From positions 2,345,824-2,409,823 of the forward strand of contig SSBO01000003.1 of assembly GCA_005281725.1 (NCBI GenBank): DNA of 64,000 nucleotides, read 5' to 3'. Below, in pieces: positions 25,601-37,313 of the stretch; positions within the stretch are counted from its first letter, which is position 1, and the number at the start of each line of letters is the position of its first letter. Source of the stretch: Wuchereria bancrofti (taxonomy: Eukaryota; Nematoda; Chromadorea; Rhabditida; Onchocercidae). A program made the translations under genes and the position numbers. The notes below the pieces were generated by a model. It did not search any database, was not told the origin of the DNA, and saw only the letters and a list, made by a program, of their open reading frames with translations.

Positions 25601-26588
25601 ATGAATCTATCATAATCACTACTTACGCATTTTCAACTTATCAATAAAATCTTGAATTCTTGTATCATTTCATATCAGACATTATGAATTACTACGAGTA
25701 TCACGTTGAATCTTTTCATCCCTTTTGCAGACAAAAATTCATTCACTGTTAAACTTGAAATTTATAAATAGTAAGTTAGAATTTTATTGCAAATTTTCAT
25801 GAATTTTTTTAGCTCAGTACTTCAATTTATTGAATAAATGATTTAAAACAATGATTAGATTGCTTTAAATATCCTGAATTCGCTTATTCTTACTACCACA
25901 TCCATTGATCTAAAATTGAGAAAAAAATGAAATAATAAAATAATTTGATGAGTTTAGTTTAATCCGTATCATGCTGAGAAATGTGTATAAAAGTTTGAAA
26001 TTGAAAAAATACTTCAAAAGACTTTTCAGAAAATTTTTTCTATCAAATAAATTTCTTTTGATTCTTTAGTTATTATTGAAAGGGAAGTAACTCGTTTAAT
26101 TTAAATGATACATGAGAGAAATCATCTTACGAGCTTTCAATGACTTTCAACTTTTTAGCCTCAATCTTCATTGCTCCTACCGTGTGCTAGTTATCAACAT
26201 ACGGTAGAAGTTAGAAAGATAAATGATAAAAAGAAAAGAATCAATGAAACAAGATTATAATTGTTCATAATTACTACCCATATGTATTGGTAATCAATCA
26301 GCTATTAATTAATCGTTTGGAGCTTTTGAATTTTGAATTATTATTGGAGAGCTATCAAAGTTCCGTTATCATTATCATAGTTATCATTATCATTACTTTT
26401 AGTGTTATCATGCATGTAATTTTAATCATTTCCACTACAAATTTTGCACCAATAAGTTTATTTTGAAAAGGAAAAAGTGAAAAAGAATAGAAATGTGTTT
26501 TGTTACTTATAATTTATACACTGGCACATACATTGCATTTTTTTTTTCTCGGAAAATCGTTACAAGATTGATGTGTTCACTAACTCTA

Positions 26589-26673
26589 AGGCCTAGTAAG
26601 CATTAGGCCTGATGAGCAATGCCTTTTTTCAAGGCATTAATTATGTTACTGCTATTGCAATTGCTGCAATAGC
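26589..26673. repeat. Array of three adjacent short hairpins
   Basis: Three separate perfect stem-loops within 85 bases: AGGCCTA (26589-26595)/TAGGCCT (26604-26610); AATGCCTT (26618-26625)/AAGGCATT (26631-26638) with loop TTTTC; GCTATTGCA (26651-26659)/TGCAATAGC (26665-26673) with loop ATTGC. No flanking coding sequence. Function unknown. Confidence 0.6.
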
Positions 26674-27198
26674 AATATCAGAAGAGAAGAAGAGCCATTG
26701 CATTTCATTTCTTTAACGAATCTCTCAAATAAATTCATTTTAGAATGTGATGATGGTTGTTCACTTCGAAATCCTTCTACTGCGTCCATTGCTTCAGCAA
26801 TTTGTAATTTAAATTTCATTTCATTTCATTTCTCGCCCAAACATTTCAGTCTCTCTCAGACATGAATTCACGCTATTTAATCAATTAAAGCATTCTTTTC
26901 CGAAAGTGTTTCTTACGTTTCACTTATTTTGTTACCGGAAATGCGCAAATTTTTGTTTCTTTTTATTCAATGTTACATTTTTGAATTTGAATGTGTACGA
27001 ATTTCCGGAAATTAATTATAGTAACGGTGATGAGAAAAATGGTTGTGATATATCAGTTGTTGCTAGCTGGAAGGAGGAAATTTAAGCGAATATTAATAAC
27101 ACATCAAGAAATGATCCGGAAATGGACTTTTGTGAATATATATTAAGCGTCGTGGTAGTATAATAGAGTGTGTTCCTCCGTACGTGTGAATGTTTGTC

Positions 27199-27264
27199 TG
27201 TATATGTTGCGTTCACGTGTCTGTCTTTACTTGTATATGTTGCGTTCACGTGTTTGTCTTCGTC
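27199..27264. repeat. Two tandem copies of a 33-bp unit
   Basis: The unit containing TATATGTTGCGTTCACGTGT starts at 27199 and again at 27232 with few differences. It accounts for the repeated peptide seen in an open frame across 27170-27493, which is therefore not a gene. Confidence 0.75.
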
Positions 27265-27470
27265 TGTCTATGTATGTATGTCTGTCTACATGAGCGCATG
27301 TCACACATTTCTCAAGAGAAATTTAATAACTTACAATAAAGGAATGAGATATAAATCAACCACGTTTCGCGATTTATTATTACCGCCTTGTTTTTTAGGA
27401 ATGTATGAGACGTGGGAAAGACGGAGTGAAGAGGGACAAAAGGAGATGAGAGAGGCGGAAAGGGATGAGA

Positions 27471-27630
27471 GGATAGGATGCGTGGGTCTTTGATAGGATG
27501 CGTGGGACTTTGATAGGATGCGTGGGTCTTTGGTAGGATGCGTGGGTCTTTGATAGGATGCGTGGGACTTTGATAGGATGCGTGGGTCTTTGATAGGATG
27601 CGTGGGGTTTTGATAGGATACGTGAGTCTT
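27471..27630. repeat. 20-bp minisatellite, eight units
   Basis: Unit TGATAGGATGCGTGGGTCTT repeats eight times without gaps from 27471 to 27630. Units 2 and 5 carry A instead of T in GGGACTT; the last two units are more diverged (GGGGTTT, GAGTCTT). GC content is far above the surroundings. Because 20 is not a multiple of 3, all three frames yield a 20-residue periodic peptide, explaining two long but spurious minus-strand frames over 27312-27763. Confidence 0.95.
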
Positions 27631-29542
27631 TTAACTTGAAAATTTTTTGCAAAATTATCGATTTGAGAAAACAAAACCAATTTCTTTTTGTGCTATTTTT
27701 CTTCGTTTTATTTTGATGATACAGTAAAATTGATTTAATCGCACAGTAAGCATTAAATATCAAAATAATAAACAGTATATAAAATTAGAATGAATTTTCA
27801 CGTAATATAATAATCTCACTCCTTCCTTATCCCTTATCATAAAATATGAAAGTATGATCTACTTCACGTGCTATTTCCTCTCTTTCACTAGAATTATATT
27901 TGAAATTTCACTACATACTTGATACAAATATATAGCTTTTACGTTACGTAGAAACATTTGAAACTATATGCATACACGTAATTTTGCGTGTTTTTTTCTA
28001 ACTTATATGATTTACATGCAAACAGCTTTGAGTAGCTGAGTGGAATTTACAAGTTTTCATTAAAATATTAATTAGCTAGAGTGAAGCTTAATACCCATCT
28101 AATACTTGCAGTGTCGCACTGTCACTCATTTATCGATATTGGTATTACTTATTTTAAATTGATCAAATGTTTGAGTGCCGAAAGATATAATTACTTACGT
28201 ATTTCTGTATTGTTTTTAGCAAATATTCCTTTCGCTTTTTACAATGTCTAAAAATAGAAGCATAGATAGTCAGAGCTTTTAGTTATGATATACGAATAAA
28301 GAGAAAAATTTTTCAAATTTACTAAAGTTCAAAGCTTTGATTATCTAATTTTTTTACTGACTTTAACCGTTGTATTTATTACACGACTCATTAGTCAATT
28401 TAGAGTAAAGTTTTTCTCTGTTAATTACGCCATTCTTGTCTTATCATTATCATCGATGAGATATTTTTAACAAGAATGATAAGAATTAGATGTAAAGATG
28501 AAAATGAAAGATATGAAGATAAAAGAAAAGGGAATGTAAGATAACTTTACATTATCAAACTTTGCATTATCAATTTCATATCCACGGGAAATTTTAATCG
28601 AGAAATTCAGGTATTTTGGAATACCCTATGACCCAATCCTAAAATAAGATTTTAAAAGTTAGTCTTATCCATTCACTCATCTTAACTGACCAGTCTTCAG
28701 ACATTGAATCACTTCTTGCTTGTTCATTCGTTCATTCATTTCAAACAATAATTAAGATGAAAATGTGATACAAATTATTAGTGGTAATAGTAACTAGTGA
28801 TAATGATTAGCTATGATAGCTGTATCTACTATTGTTAGCAATTTTTCAATATTTGTTAAAATTAACAAATTACGAGTATTCTTCAAAGATAGTTATGAGT
28901 AATAATACAGCTATAATAATTGCAGTTGTAATGGTTTCAGATAATAATTGTATTGATAATGATATGATAACAATAGGCAGTTTAATGATAGTTATTACAT
29001 CTTATTTTAGCTCGTACAGATACATATATGAAATGTTTTAATCTTGCATTCCATATCAGTAATTTTCATGTTTGATTACAGTTTGAAAAACACAATAATT
29101 AATCATTAATTAATTGCGTACATAATAATAGACTATAGTTCATCATCCATCATATAATATGGTTTTACTCTATTCTTTTTTCTCTTTCTTTCTCAAATTT
29201 ATTTTTATAACATAACTTTAAAAAAATATCATTTAGCATGTAATTATTTACAAAAATAAAAATTTGCTTTCTTAAATATTATAAAATTTGTGAAGTAATT
29301 TTTATTTTGTTTGTTAGTTTGCTATTTATTCTCTCTCTCTCTCTCACTGTGATTAAATTGATAAACAGATGTTAATGTGAAATTCATAGTTTAGTTTAGT
29401 GCAGCTGGGAAAGAAGGATTTTTTTCCTAAAACATTCGCTTTAGATAAGGAAACATTTTAAGAAGCAGCCGTTCATTTGCCTTCTACTTCATTCATTCAC
29501 ATTTTTCCTCTCAAATAAGAAATGAATGCAATGAATTTAAAA

Positions 29543-29590
29543 TGTGTGTGTGTATGTGTGTGTGTGTGTGTGTGTGTATGTGTCTGTGTG
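29543..29590. repeat. (TG)n microsatellite
   Basis: TG dinucleotide tract with a few TA/TC interruptions, seen directly. Confidence 0.9.
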
Positions 29591-29853
29591 AGCAAAATAA
29601 ATATAAAACAGAATATGTAATTAACTAGTAGTGCATTAACACTGCTCACTTTGCTTGTCCTATTTAGTATATCATTTAAAGGCCTTAATAATTACATAAT
29701 CGAAACTCGAGATCGAGAAATGATGGCGTTAATATGAATTGTATTTATTCTTACATATTTTGAAATTGTTTTTTAGTATCATTGATATATTTTAACATTG
29801 ACCCTTTAAGAATTCAGATCCAAAATATGCTAATAATGATAATAATTTAATCT

Positions 29854-29914
29854 ATTAATTGATTAATTGGACTGTGCATAATTCTTTCATGCACAATCTA
29901 ATTGATTGATTTAT
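29854..29914. ncRNA. Candidate microRNA precursor hairpin upstream of the elongase
   Basis: The 21-nt arm 29859-29879 pairs with 29889-29909: sixteen Watson-Crick pairs, four G-T wobbles and one C-A mismatch, around a 9-nt loop. Further pairs continue outward to about 29854/29914. Wobbles of this kind are expected of an RNA stem transcribed from the plus strand, whereas a DNA palindrome would not prefer them. I do not recognise the sequence as a known miRNA. Confidence 0.35.
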
Positions 29915-30120
29915 TTTTTCAAATATTTGAATGTATTTTTCGGTAATTCAATTTTTTTTCTTCGGATAAATTTAATTCCTTTATTTATTTGCATTCTTAC
30001 CATATATATTGCTGTGATAATTTGTCATCCATTTGAAAGAAATAATGTTTGATTAAACAGTACTGATATTTATGATAAGGTGAAAATAGCTATTTGATCG
30101 TTACTATTTGGTCAGAAGAT

Positions 30121-33100
30121 ATGGAGGAACGGCAACTCTATTCCGATTTCAATTATCCGGAATTTGAAGTGTGGCGTGGACCAGCTGAAAAAGTTTTCTA
30201 TGCACCGTATAATTATACATTGAATTACAATTTGGAAATGAAGTACTGGAATCCTGTAGCAGTACAGCTGTTCTTTTCCAAGGTTTGTGATAATTCTTAT
30301 TTTTTCTTCTCTTCCTTACTTGAATAAAAATAACTTGAATATTTAAATAAAAAGAAATCTGTGATACGCAGTACAACTTTCATCTTTTAGTGACTTTTTT
30401 TTTTTAAATCGCAAATAAAATTTTGAAATTTTTTCCGTTTTTTTTTTTCAATTTACATTTTGAACCCTTTCTGTGATTAAACTGTGTTATTTTGATTTAC
30501 AAAAAGCTATTGAAGCACTAATACAAGCTTTTTAACTTTGCCCAGTTGACATAAATATTTTAGAGATTTCATTTCATAAAGAAAATTTAAAAGAGCAGAA
30601 TTTAATGTAAATTTATCAATTGCTGTTCAATCAGAAAATTGGCTAATTTGAGATTATACCAAATGTTATTAAATATTTCCTGTTGCACTCAAAAATCCTT
30701 TTTTTTTCCTGCTTCATCAAGAGGACACAGACTTTTCAATAGTTGAAAAATTAATTATCGCTTAAAAAGAAATAAAAGTACTGCAAATGTTATTTAGTAG
30801 GCTAGTATAATTTTTTAATTTTTAAAGTTGAATACATATGAATTGAAATGAAGTATACTTGTATGTTTCTTCAATTAAATGGGGGAAATTTTTCATTCCT
30901 ATTTCATTAATAATTCAATAACATCATCGATATTTCATTCTGTCCACAATTTTTTCAAAATGAACAAATGCTCGTCTATATTTTTCTCTCTCTCCTCTCT
31001 CTTTCTTCCTTTCTTTCTCTCTCAGTTTGTTTACGAAGGTTTTTGGTATTAGTTAAATCTTTTTTTGATATATTTTAGCGCCTATTAAAAACTAGGCAGC
31101 ACGATACTTAAAACATGACATTTAAAATTTAAATGTATGTATAATAAGATATGATTATTATACACAGCCATAATATCCTTAAGTTTATTGATATCACTAC
31201 AGCATGATAAACAAAATGATAAATGAATATCATTTATCATTTTGTTGTTTATTCGAATAAGATAGAGTGGCATAATTATATAATTACTTATCTTCATTCT
31301 TCGCCAGTAGTGTTTATCATTATCATTTGGTTATTGTTTTATCATTATCATTATGACTAATAATAAGCAGTATTGCATGAATTGTTTGTCTGATAAGCAA
31401 ACATATTCAATTGTTTAGCTGTGTAAATGGAATATCATTAATATTAAAATATCATTTAATATTAAAATGAAGAAAGGAAAGAAATTTTAGTTGACACATA
31501 TCTCATATTCTCTAATTTAAATTACTTTTCCAATTACTTCCCGAATAAAAGCAAAAAAAAGGGAAAAGAAAAATAAAAATGCTTGTCATGCAAAATAGAT
31601 TTTAATTTTCAGAAATTGAAGAGAAAGAAAGATTTGTATTGTAATCATTTAAAACTATATGGTGATCTTAATTAGGGCATAGCTAAAAAAAAATTTTATT
31701 TTTCTTTTTTTTCAAAAAAAAAATTAAAGAAGATTAGAGAAAAATGAAAAATTTGCATCAAAATTGAAGAGAAGTGATAGGTAGGAGGAAGCGGTTGAGT
31801 TCCTTAACTTTCAGTTTCAAATTGTAACATACTTTGTTAAAACCATTTATTTATAGATAACAAAAAATAAAAAAATTTATCTTTATTTACTTTTCAATTT
31901 TCTTTTCACTTATTACAAATTAATTAAGTCAGTTAATTTTAATTCTTAAATTCAAAAATTATAGCATTGGAGTACTTCAATATATATAGCTATTATTTAT
32001 GTATGTTTAATTCATGCTTTACAACGTTATCAACGAACTCGGAAAGCTTGGAATCTTCGATTGCCATTATGCATATGGAATGCAATCCTTTCTGTATTCA
32101 GTCTTATTGCAACAATCAGGTAAGGGAAAGAAATTAAATTTTTGCATTCAAAATTTTCAAAATCTAAAATAATTGTACTATTTTGAAAAATAAATAGAAT
32201 AAATACGACAATTCATTTTTTTAGCAAATAAATAAGAAATTTCATAGTTTTTCTTTTTTCTTTTTTGATAGCTCTACGGAATCATTTCTGTGATCATCCA
32301 ACAGTTCATTAATGCATATCACTGACAATTTGTTGGTATAAGTTCATGAAAAGTAATGTTGATATAATTCATTGTAAGAATATTGAAAATTTTCTCTTCA
32401 CAATTTATTTGATATGAATAGTTCAGATTATAATAAAAATAGAATTTATAATAAAATAAAAGAAGTGAATAGATGAAATGATAACGGTTAATTGAAATAA
32501 TCTTATTTTTTTTTTTTTGTTTTATGTAATTTTTAAAATTTTTTAGATTTGGAGAAGAATTTTACAGTACTTTAACCACACGTCCATTTGTGCATTCAGT
32601 TTGCTATTCTATTTCACCTTTTCAACCAGCCGCTGCATGGGCTTTCGCATTTGCGACATCGAAAGTTGTTGAACTTGGTGATACGATTTTTTTACTAATG
32701 CGTAAGAAGCCATTAATATTTTTGCATTGGTATCATCATGCTGTAGTTCTTATCTATAGTTGGAATGCAGGTGAAAGATTTTTTTACTTTTAATTTTGTT
32801 GATTTTTAAAATTAAATCATGATTAACAAAACTATCGCTATTATCCCAGATAATATCCTTATCTTTTTGGCTTTTTTTTAAAGTTTTTTTCTTTTTTTTT
32901 TTGCCGTATAACTTTTGCATAGATGTTTGTTTACATTGAACTTTTGTGTTATTATCATTGAGCATAGATATGAGTGATAATTTGATAATTTTTCAGCAAT
33001 CGAATTAACAGCTTCTGGCCGTTGGTTCATAATGATGAATTTCTTTGTACATTCCATAATGTATGCATACTATTCCATCACAGCATTGGGTATTCGATTA

Positions 33101-33961
33101 CCGAAATTACTTTCAATGTGTGTTACAGTGCTACAAACATCACAAATGCTTGTTGGTGTTCTCATTTCCATAGTGGTACTAAAACAAAAGCTCAAAAATG
33201 CTGTAAGTTATGGTATCATTTCTTTTTATTTTAAATTATTAATAGAATGAAATTGTAGCCAAAACCAGAACATTAAGATTTGTTTACTAATTTAATAAAA
33301 CTTTTTCTTTTTTTTTTTTAATAATTTAATACTTTAAAACTATAAGACTTCTAGGGAGAGAAGAGAAAATAATTTAATAACTACTTTTTTTCCGATCATA
33401 AAAAAAAAGAAAAAAGTATCCATTATTAATATAAATGGAAAATAAAAAATATATTGTTGACATAAAAACTGACCGAGTTATATCTTAATATGATGTGAGA
33501 GTGGTATCAAAGTATATGGAAATTCATGTTTGGGAATTTTTAATCATAAAATACTATCAGATGTTATAACCAATAAATGCTTCGAAGTTTAACAGTAAAA
33601 TAAATAAGTGAATTTGATTCAGTATTTAGTGATTCCTATGATAAGCCTTCCTTTCGTGAGGCCAATAGTGTACAGTGATTATGTATATATTATCGTTTTA
33701 TCAAAAAGTGGTGTTAAAATTCCATCAAGTATCATTAATCATCTCAGGGATGTTTTATTTAACGAAATTTTATTAGCTGTACTTTTTCATTTTTTAAAGT
33801 AAATTTGAATTATTACAAATTTTTCATAGATTTGCCAGCAGTCGATGGATAATTTGGCACTTTCTTTTGCGATTTATTCCTCATTTGCTGTGCTTTTCAT
33901 ACGATATTTTTATGATGCATATATGAAGCCCAAGAAATGTTTACAGAAGAAAATCGAATAG
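30121..33961 (+). CDS. Very-long-chain fatty acid elongase (ELO/ELOVL6-like 3-ketoacyl-CoA synthase)
   Basis: ER membrane enzyme that condenses malonyl-CoA with an acyl-CoA, the first step of each two-carbon elongation. Five exons: 30121-30282, 31965-32119, 32547-32770, 32997-33202, 33830-33961; joined product 292 residues, the usual ELO length. Family landmarks: RKAWNLRLPLCIWNA (about 80-94), KVVELGDT (145-152), the catalytic HxxHH box as HWYHH (166-170), VHSIMYAYY in the next exon, and TQML-like TSQMLVG. Several hydrophobic helices span the protein; the C-terminus MKPKKCLQKKIE is lysine-rich, as in ER-retained proteins. The SWN...GRWFIMMNFFVH arrangement resembles ELOVL6 and worm ELO-type elongases; which worm paralogue cannot be decided. 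Intron 1 (1.7 kb) contains a cluster of TGATAA sites. Confidence 0.93.
31195..31405. promoter_or_regulatory. Cluster of GATA-factor motifs in elongase intron 1
   Basis: Eight TGATAA/TTATCA motifs and one further TTATC lie within about 200 bases in the first intron. In C. elegans, TGATAA bound by ELT-2 drives intestinal genes, and elongases are intestine-expressed; an intestinal enhancer is therefore a reasonable inference, though TTATCATTATCA repeats are also found elsewhere in this AT-rich DNA. Part of the cluster forms a perfect 16-bp hairpin (31210-31225/31231-31246). Confidence 0.35.
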
Positions 33962-36900
33962 AAATTACTCCAACAAACATTTGGTTAATAATTTCTACTT
34001 TATAATTAATAGTATGGTAAAGTAAAATATAATATACTACTAATTCAGTGATGATAGAACTGAACAGAATAATAACGATTACTTCTTTGTATGGTTTACT
34101 TTATAATATTTACTGATATCTTACCTGATTTCCAGAATACCATTTTCGTTTACCTTTGTTTTCTCTTTTTTGTGTAACAATTTTCCACTCTGAAATTTTT
34201 TACTTCAGTTAAATTTTCTTAATGTTGAATAATTTGTAGCAAGAAGCTTAGTTTATTTGTTTGATATTTTTCTTCCAAAGAACTTTTTAATAGAACTTGA
34301 AAAGCATTACAAACATTACTCACACGTCAAACGACATTTCCAGTCTTACTACAAACAAATTTCAATCTTATTTATACTCCAACCAAAAGATGACAAACGA
34401 GAAAAGGACTGGCAACAATTAAAGGATTTCATAATTTTACAAAAAAGTGCAAAGTAACTTTCTAACAATACAAACCGTTAGAAAAGGAAACAAGAAGATT
34501 CACATTTATAATTATTAATATAATTATGCAATTAGTTTAATATTACTATTAATTTTCACCAACAATAGCAAATATATTTTTCAGGGAATGTCTGGAAGGA
34601 TACGATAACTGATAAAAATGATGATACGATTTTCAAAAGAATCATCTCTTCCATTTATAATTTGAATCAAAACCAAATACATGTCAACGAATTCCACTGA
34701 TTTCATTTGTTTATACATTTTTTTTCGGTTTTATTTAAAATAATTTTTTAATTTATTATTTTTTATTTTTTTTTTTAAAAAAAAAATTTTTATTTTTTTT
34801 TAAAATAATAAAATAAATTTAAAATAATTATCTGTAAATGAAACTTTTCCTTGCTAAGTTTGAAAAATGGTTTCGGCCGGTTATGCCAAGAAAGAACGGA
34901 AAGATGGAACAGGCAAGTTATTCAGCTTATCTTCATTCCATTGGTTGATGAAGAATAACTAATTTAGACATTTCTCATTTAAATTGTTAATTTTGATTTG
35001 TTAAGATTGCTTTCAAACATTGTCCAAAAATATTTCGATAAAATTCTCTTAGGAAAGCGTTTTCCTCTTCAATTGTCATATGTTTATTTCACTTGTATGA
35101 TCATGAAATTTAAGTGATTTATTGTTCAAGGAAATAAAAAATAGAAAGCATATAATGGATACTTTCGATAAAAAATTATATCAAGTATACTTTACTTCTG
35201 TAAGCGTACGCAAGCTATAAACGTAATGTTTAAAATATCGAAGTAAGCACTACAAAATTTTGAATGAGAAAATTGTTTATCAATAGTTGTGATACATTTA
35301 AATTTTGTATGTTTTATGTATATGTTAATGTTTAAATGTAAATGTATTATATGTTAGGAATTGTCAATTATCTCTCATGCAAATATTAAATTTTTCTTTT
35401 CCTGATAGAAAGATATTTTCTCTACAAACCTTTCTATACTTATTTTATGTTAAATTAAAAGCCTTTTATTGCGGAATCATTTTATTAATTTCATTATTTC
35501 ATTGAATTAATTCATTCTGTAACATTCTATCCAATCTGTTACTACTTGTCTAACCAATAATTATTTGTAAGTTAACTTTCATTGTATTGATCCGTTCAAA
35601 AATTATGTAAATCAGACGGTTCTACCTTCTACTAACTTTCTTTTAATTATTCACTTGTATCCTCAGTACATTTTCTTCTTCATCCACTTCTTTAATTTAT
35701 AAATAGCATTGTATTTGATGAAGCAATTAATAGAAATATGACGAATAATTTCCCTACAAGGATTATTTTTTGTTGATATAAAATAATTTTATGAGTGTAA
35801 TTAGTTGTGATAAGGACAACTGATGCCTTTACAATAAATAGGCTTTGTCTCATTTGCTTAAAACATTTGTGTCACTAACATCAAACAGATGGATATTCAT
35901 CAACATTAAACAGATGAACAACTACGAAAGAGCGAAGAAAACCAAACGATTCGAATTAATTAATATTTGATTAAATTATTTATATAGATTGAAGCTGTCT
36001 CCATAGTTTCTTCAAAATTTATTCTAATTCTCCAACTGTACAGATTCTTTTATCAATGGTAGGATAAATAGAAGATGGAAAATGATAAGTGTGGATAATT
36101 AATGAGATCAGATAGTTTGATTGTTTTGTTGATTTTTAATAAAAATTTCACAAGTAGCAACAAGGATATACCAATTGAGCTTACTCAAAATTCCTTGCAA
36201 TAATTTAAGATGGCATAAAGATCAGAAAATAATTGAAGATTGTGAAAGAAAATTAAAATAGAAATAACAAAAGTAGATTAATTTCCCACTTGAAAGAGTT
36301 ATTATTTGACTGCAAAAGATGAATTTATAATAATAACTAAGTTTTTTTTGAGAATTTTCAGAGACAAAAAATACAAAAATTAAGACAAATGTATATCAGA
36401 GGTATAAATTATAAGGAAGTAAAGATGTTATAATTCTGCTCCATCATATATCCTGATCCTACTTTTTAAGATATGACAAATCTTCAATCCTGATTAATTC
36501 TTCCTGGTTTATCGGAAATGTGGAATGCGCAGTTGTGTAGAAAAGAAAGAAAGAATTGAGATCTGAATACTTATTTAAATTTCCATTTATTTCAATTCTT
36601 ATCATTTTAAATGACTTGGAGGTTTCCAGCAAGCGCCAAAAGTTAAATTGATCGTGTTTCTTTCAAGCAGAAACACTACACTAGCTTCAAGGATAACGTT
36701 ACGCAAATTAATGATTACTTCTACAATTATTCTAGTTTTGATTCAATTAATTCAATAAATCCACAAACTAAGAAATTCACATTCTGTCTGACATTATTTT
36801 CCATAATTTTGCTATCAAAACAAAAATATCGGTTAATTTAAGTGATTATCAATACATGGTTACAAAGGAATTGCATTTACTTTCTCATGAATTTTAATTA

Positions 36901-37313
36901 GAAATAAATTTTAGTTCAAGTATTCCGGCAAATATAAAATGATGAAATACATCGAACGGATGTTAAGAAACAATGAGCTATGAATTACAAAATAGATAAG
37001 TTATAAAATCATAATCAGCTACGTACAATTATTGACATCTTTAAAACATGAGATCTTTAAAAATACAAAAAATTCAGATCAGATTTGTGGTTTAGAAAAA
37101 GAGAAAACGTTAAAAAGTTAGCAATATCATTAATTTAGATGTATAAAAATATGTCTGAGCATATTTTGTTCTTTAAATATCTGATTAACAATTAAGGAAA
37201 TAAATCATTCTTGCATCGAAACTGCTTCTTAACCAGTAAAACAACCTTTCTTTTATTTCATGCAATTCAATATCATTTCAATTGACAAACAAAAATTAAG
37301 TCAAAGTGGATAT
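33962..37313. other. Intergenic region, no confident gene
   Basis: Convergent space between the elongase and the BRAT1-like gene. AT-rich with an extreme A/T low-complexity block at about 34720-34830. A small GC-richer island at 34838-34920 could encode a short exon-like peptide beginning MKLFLAKFEKWFRPVMPRK, but nothing connects to it. AATAAA for the BRAT1-like gene is plausible at 37252-37257 (minus strand). Confidence 0.5.

Larger units (their letters stand above)
21944..27170. other. Intergenic region, no gene recognised
   Basis: AT-rich DNA upstream of the methyltransferase. Open frames such as 22134-22316 and 22831-23232 are low-complexity and match nothing I know. Contains an (AAAT)n tract at 22641-22680, poly-T and TTATCA clusters near 26360-26400, and the triple hairpin array at 26589-26673. 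Confidence 0.6.
27631..30120. other. Intergenic region upstream of the elongase
   Basis: No gene recognised. Holds a (TC)n run near 29330-29345, a (TG)n tract at 29543-29590 and a precursor-like hairpin at 29854-29914. The last 250 bases are probably promoter and 5' leader of the fatty acid elongase. Confidence 0.6.

Noticed and set aside
27170..27493. Plus-strand 107-codon frame with repeated VYVAFTCLS
   Set aside because: Covers the 33-bp tandem repeat and the edge of the minisatellite; no family match and no splice context.
27312..27763. Two overlapping minus-strand frames of 122 codons with repeated THASYQ-type peptides
   Set aside because: They are the translation of the 20-bp minisatellite in different frames; the repeat period explains the open frames.
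30149..30376. Minus-strand 75-codon frame at elongase exon 1
   Set aside because: Antisense shadow of the exon.
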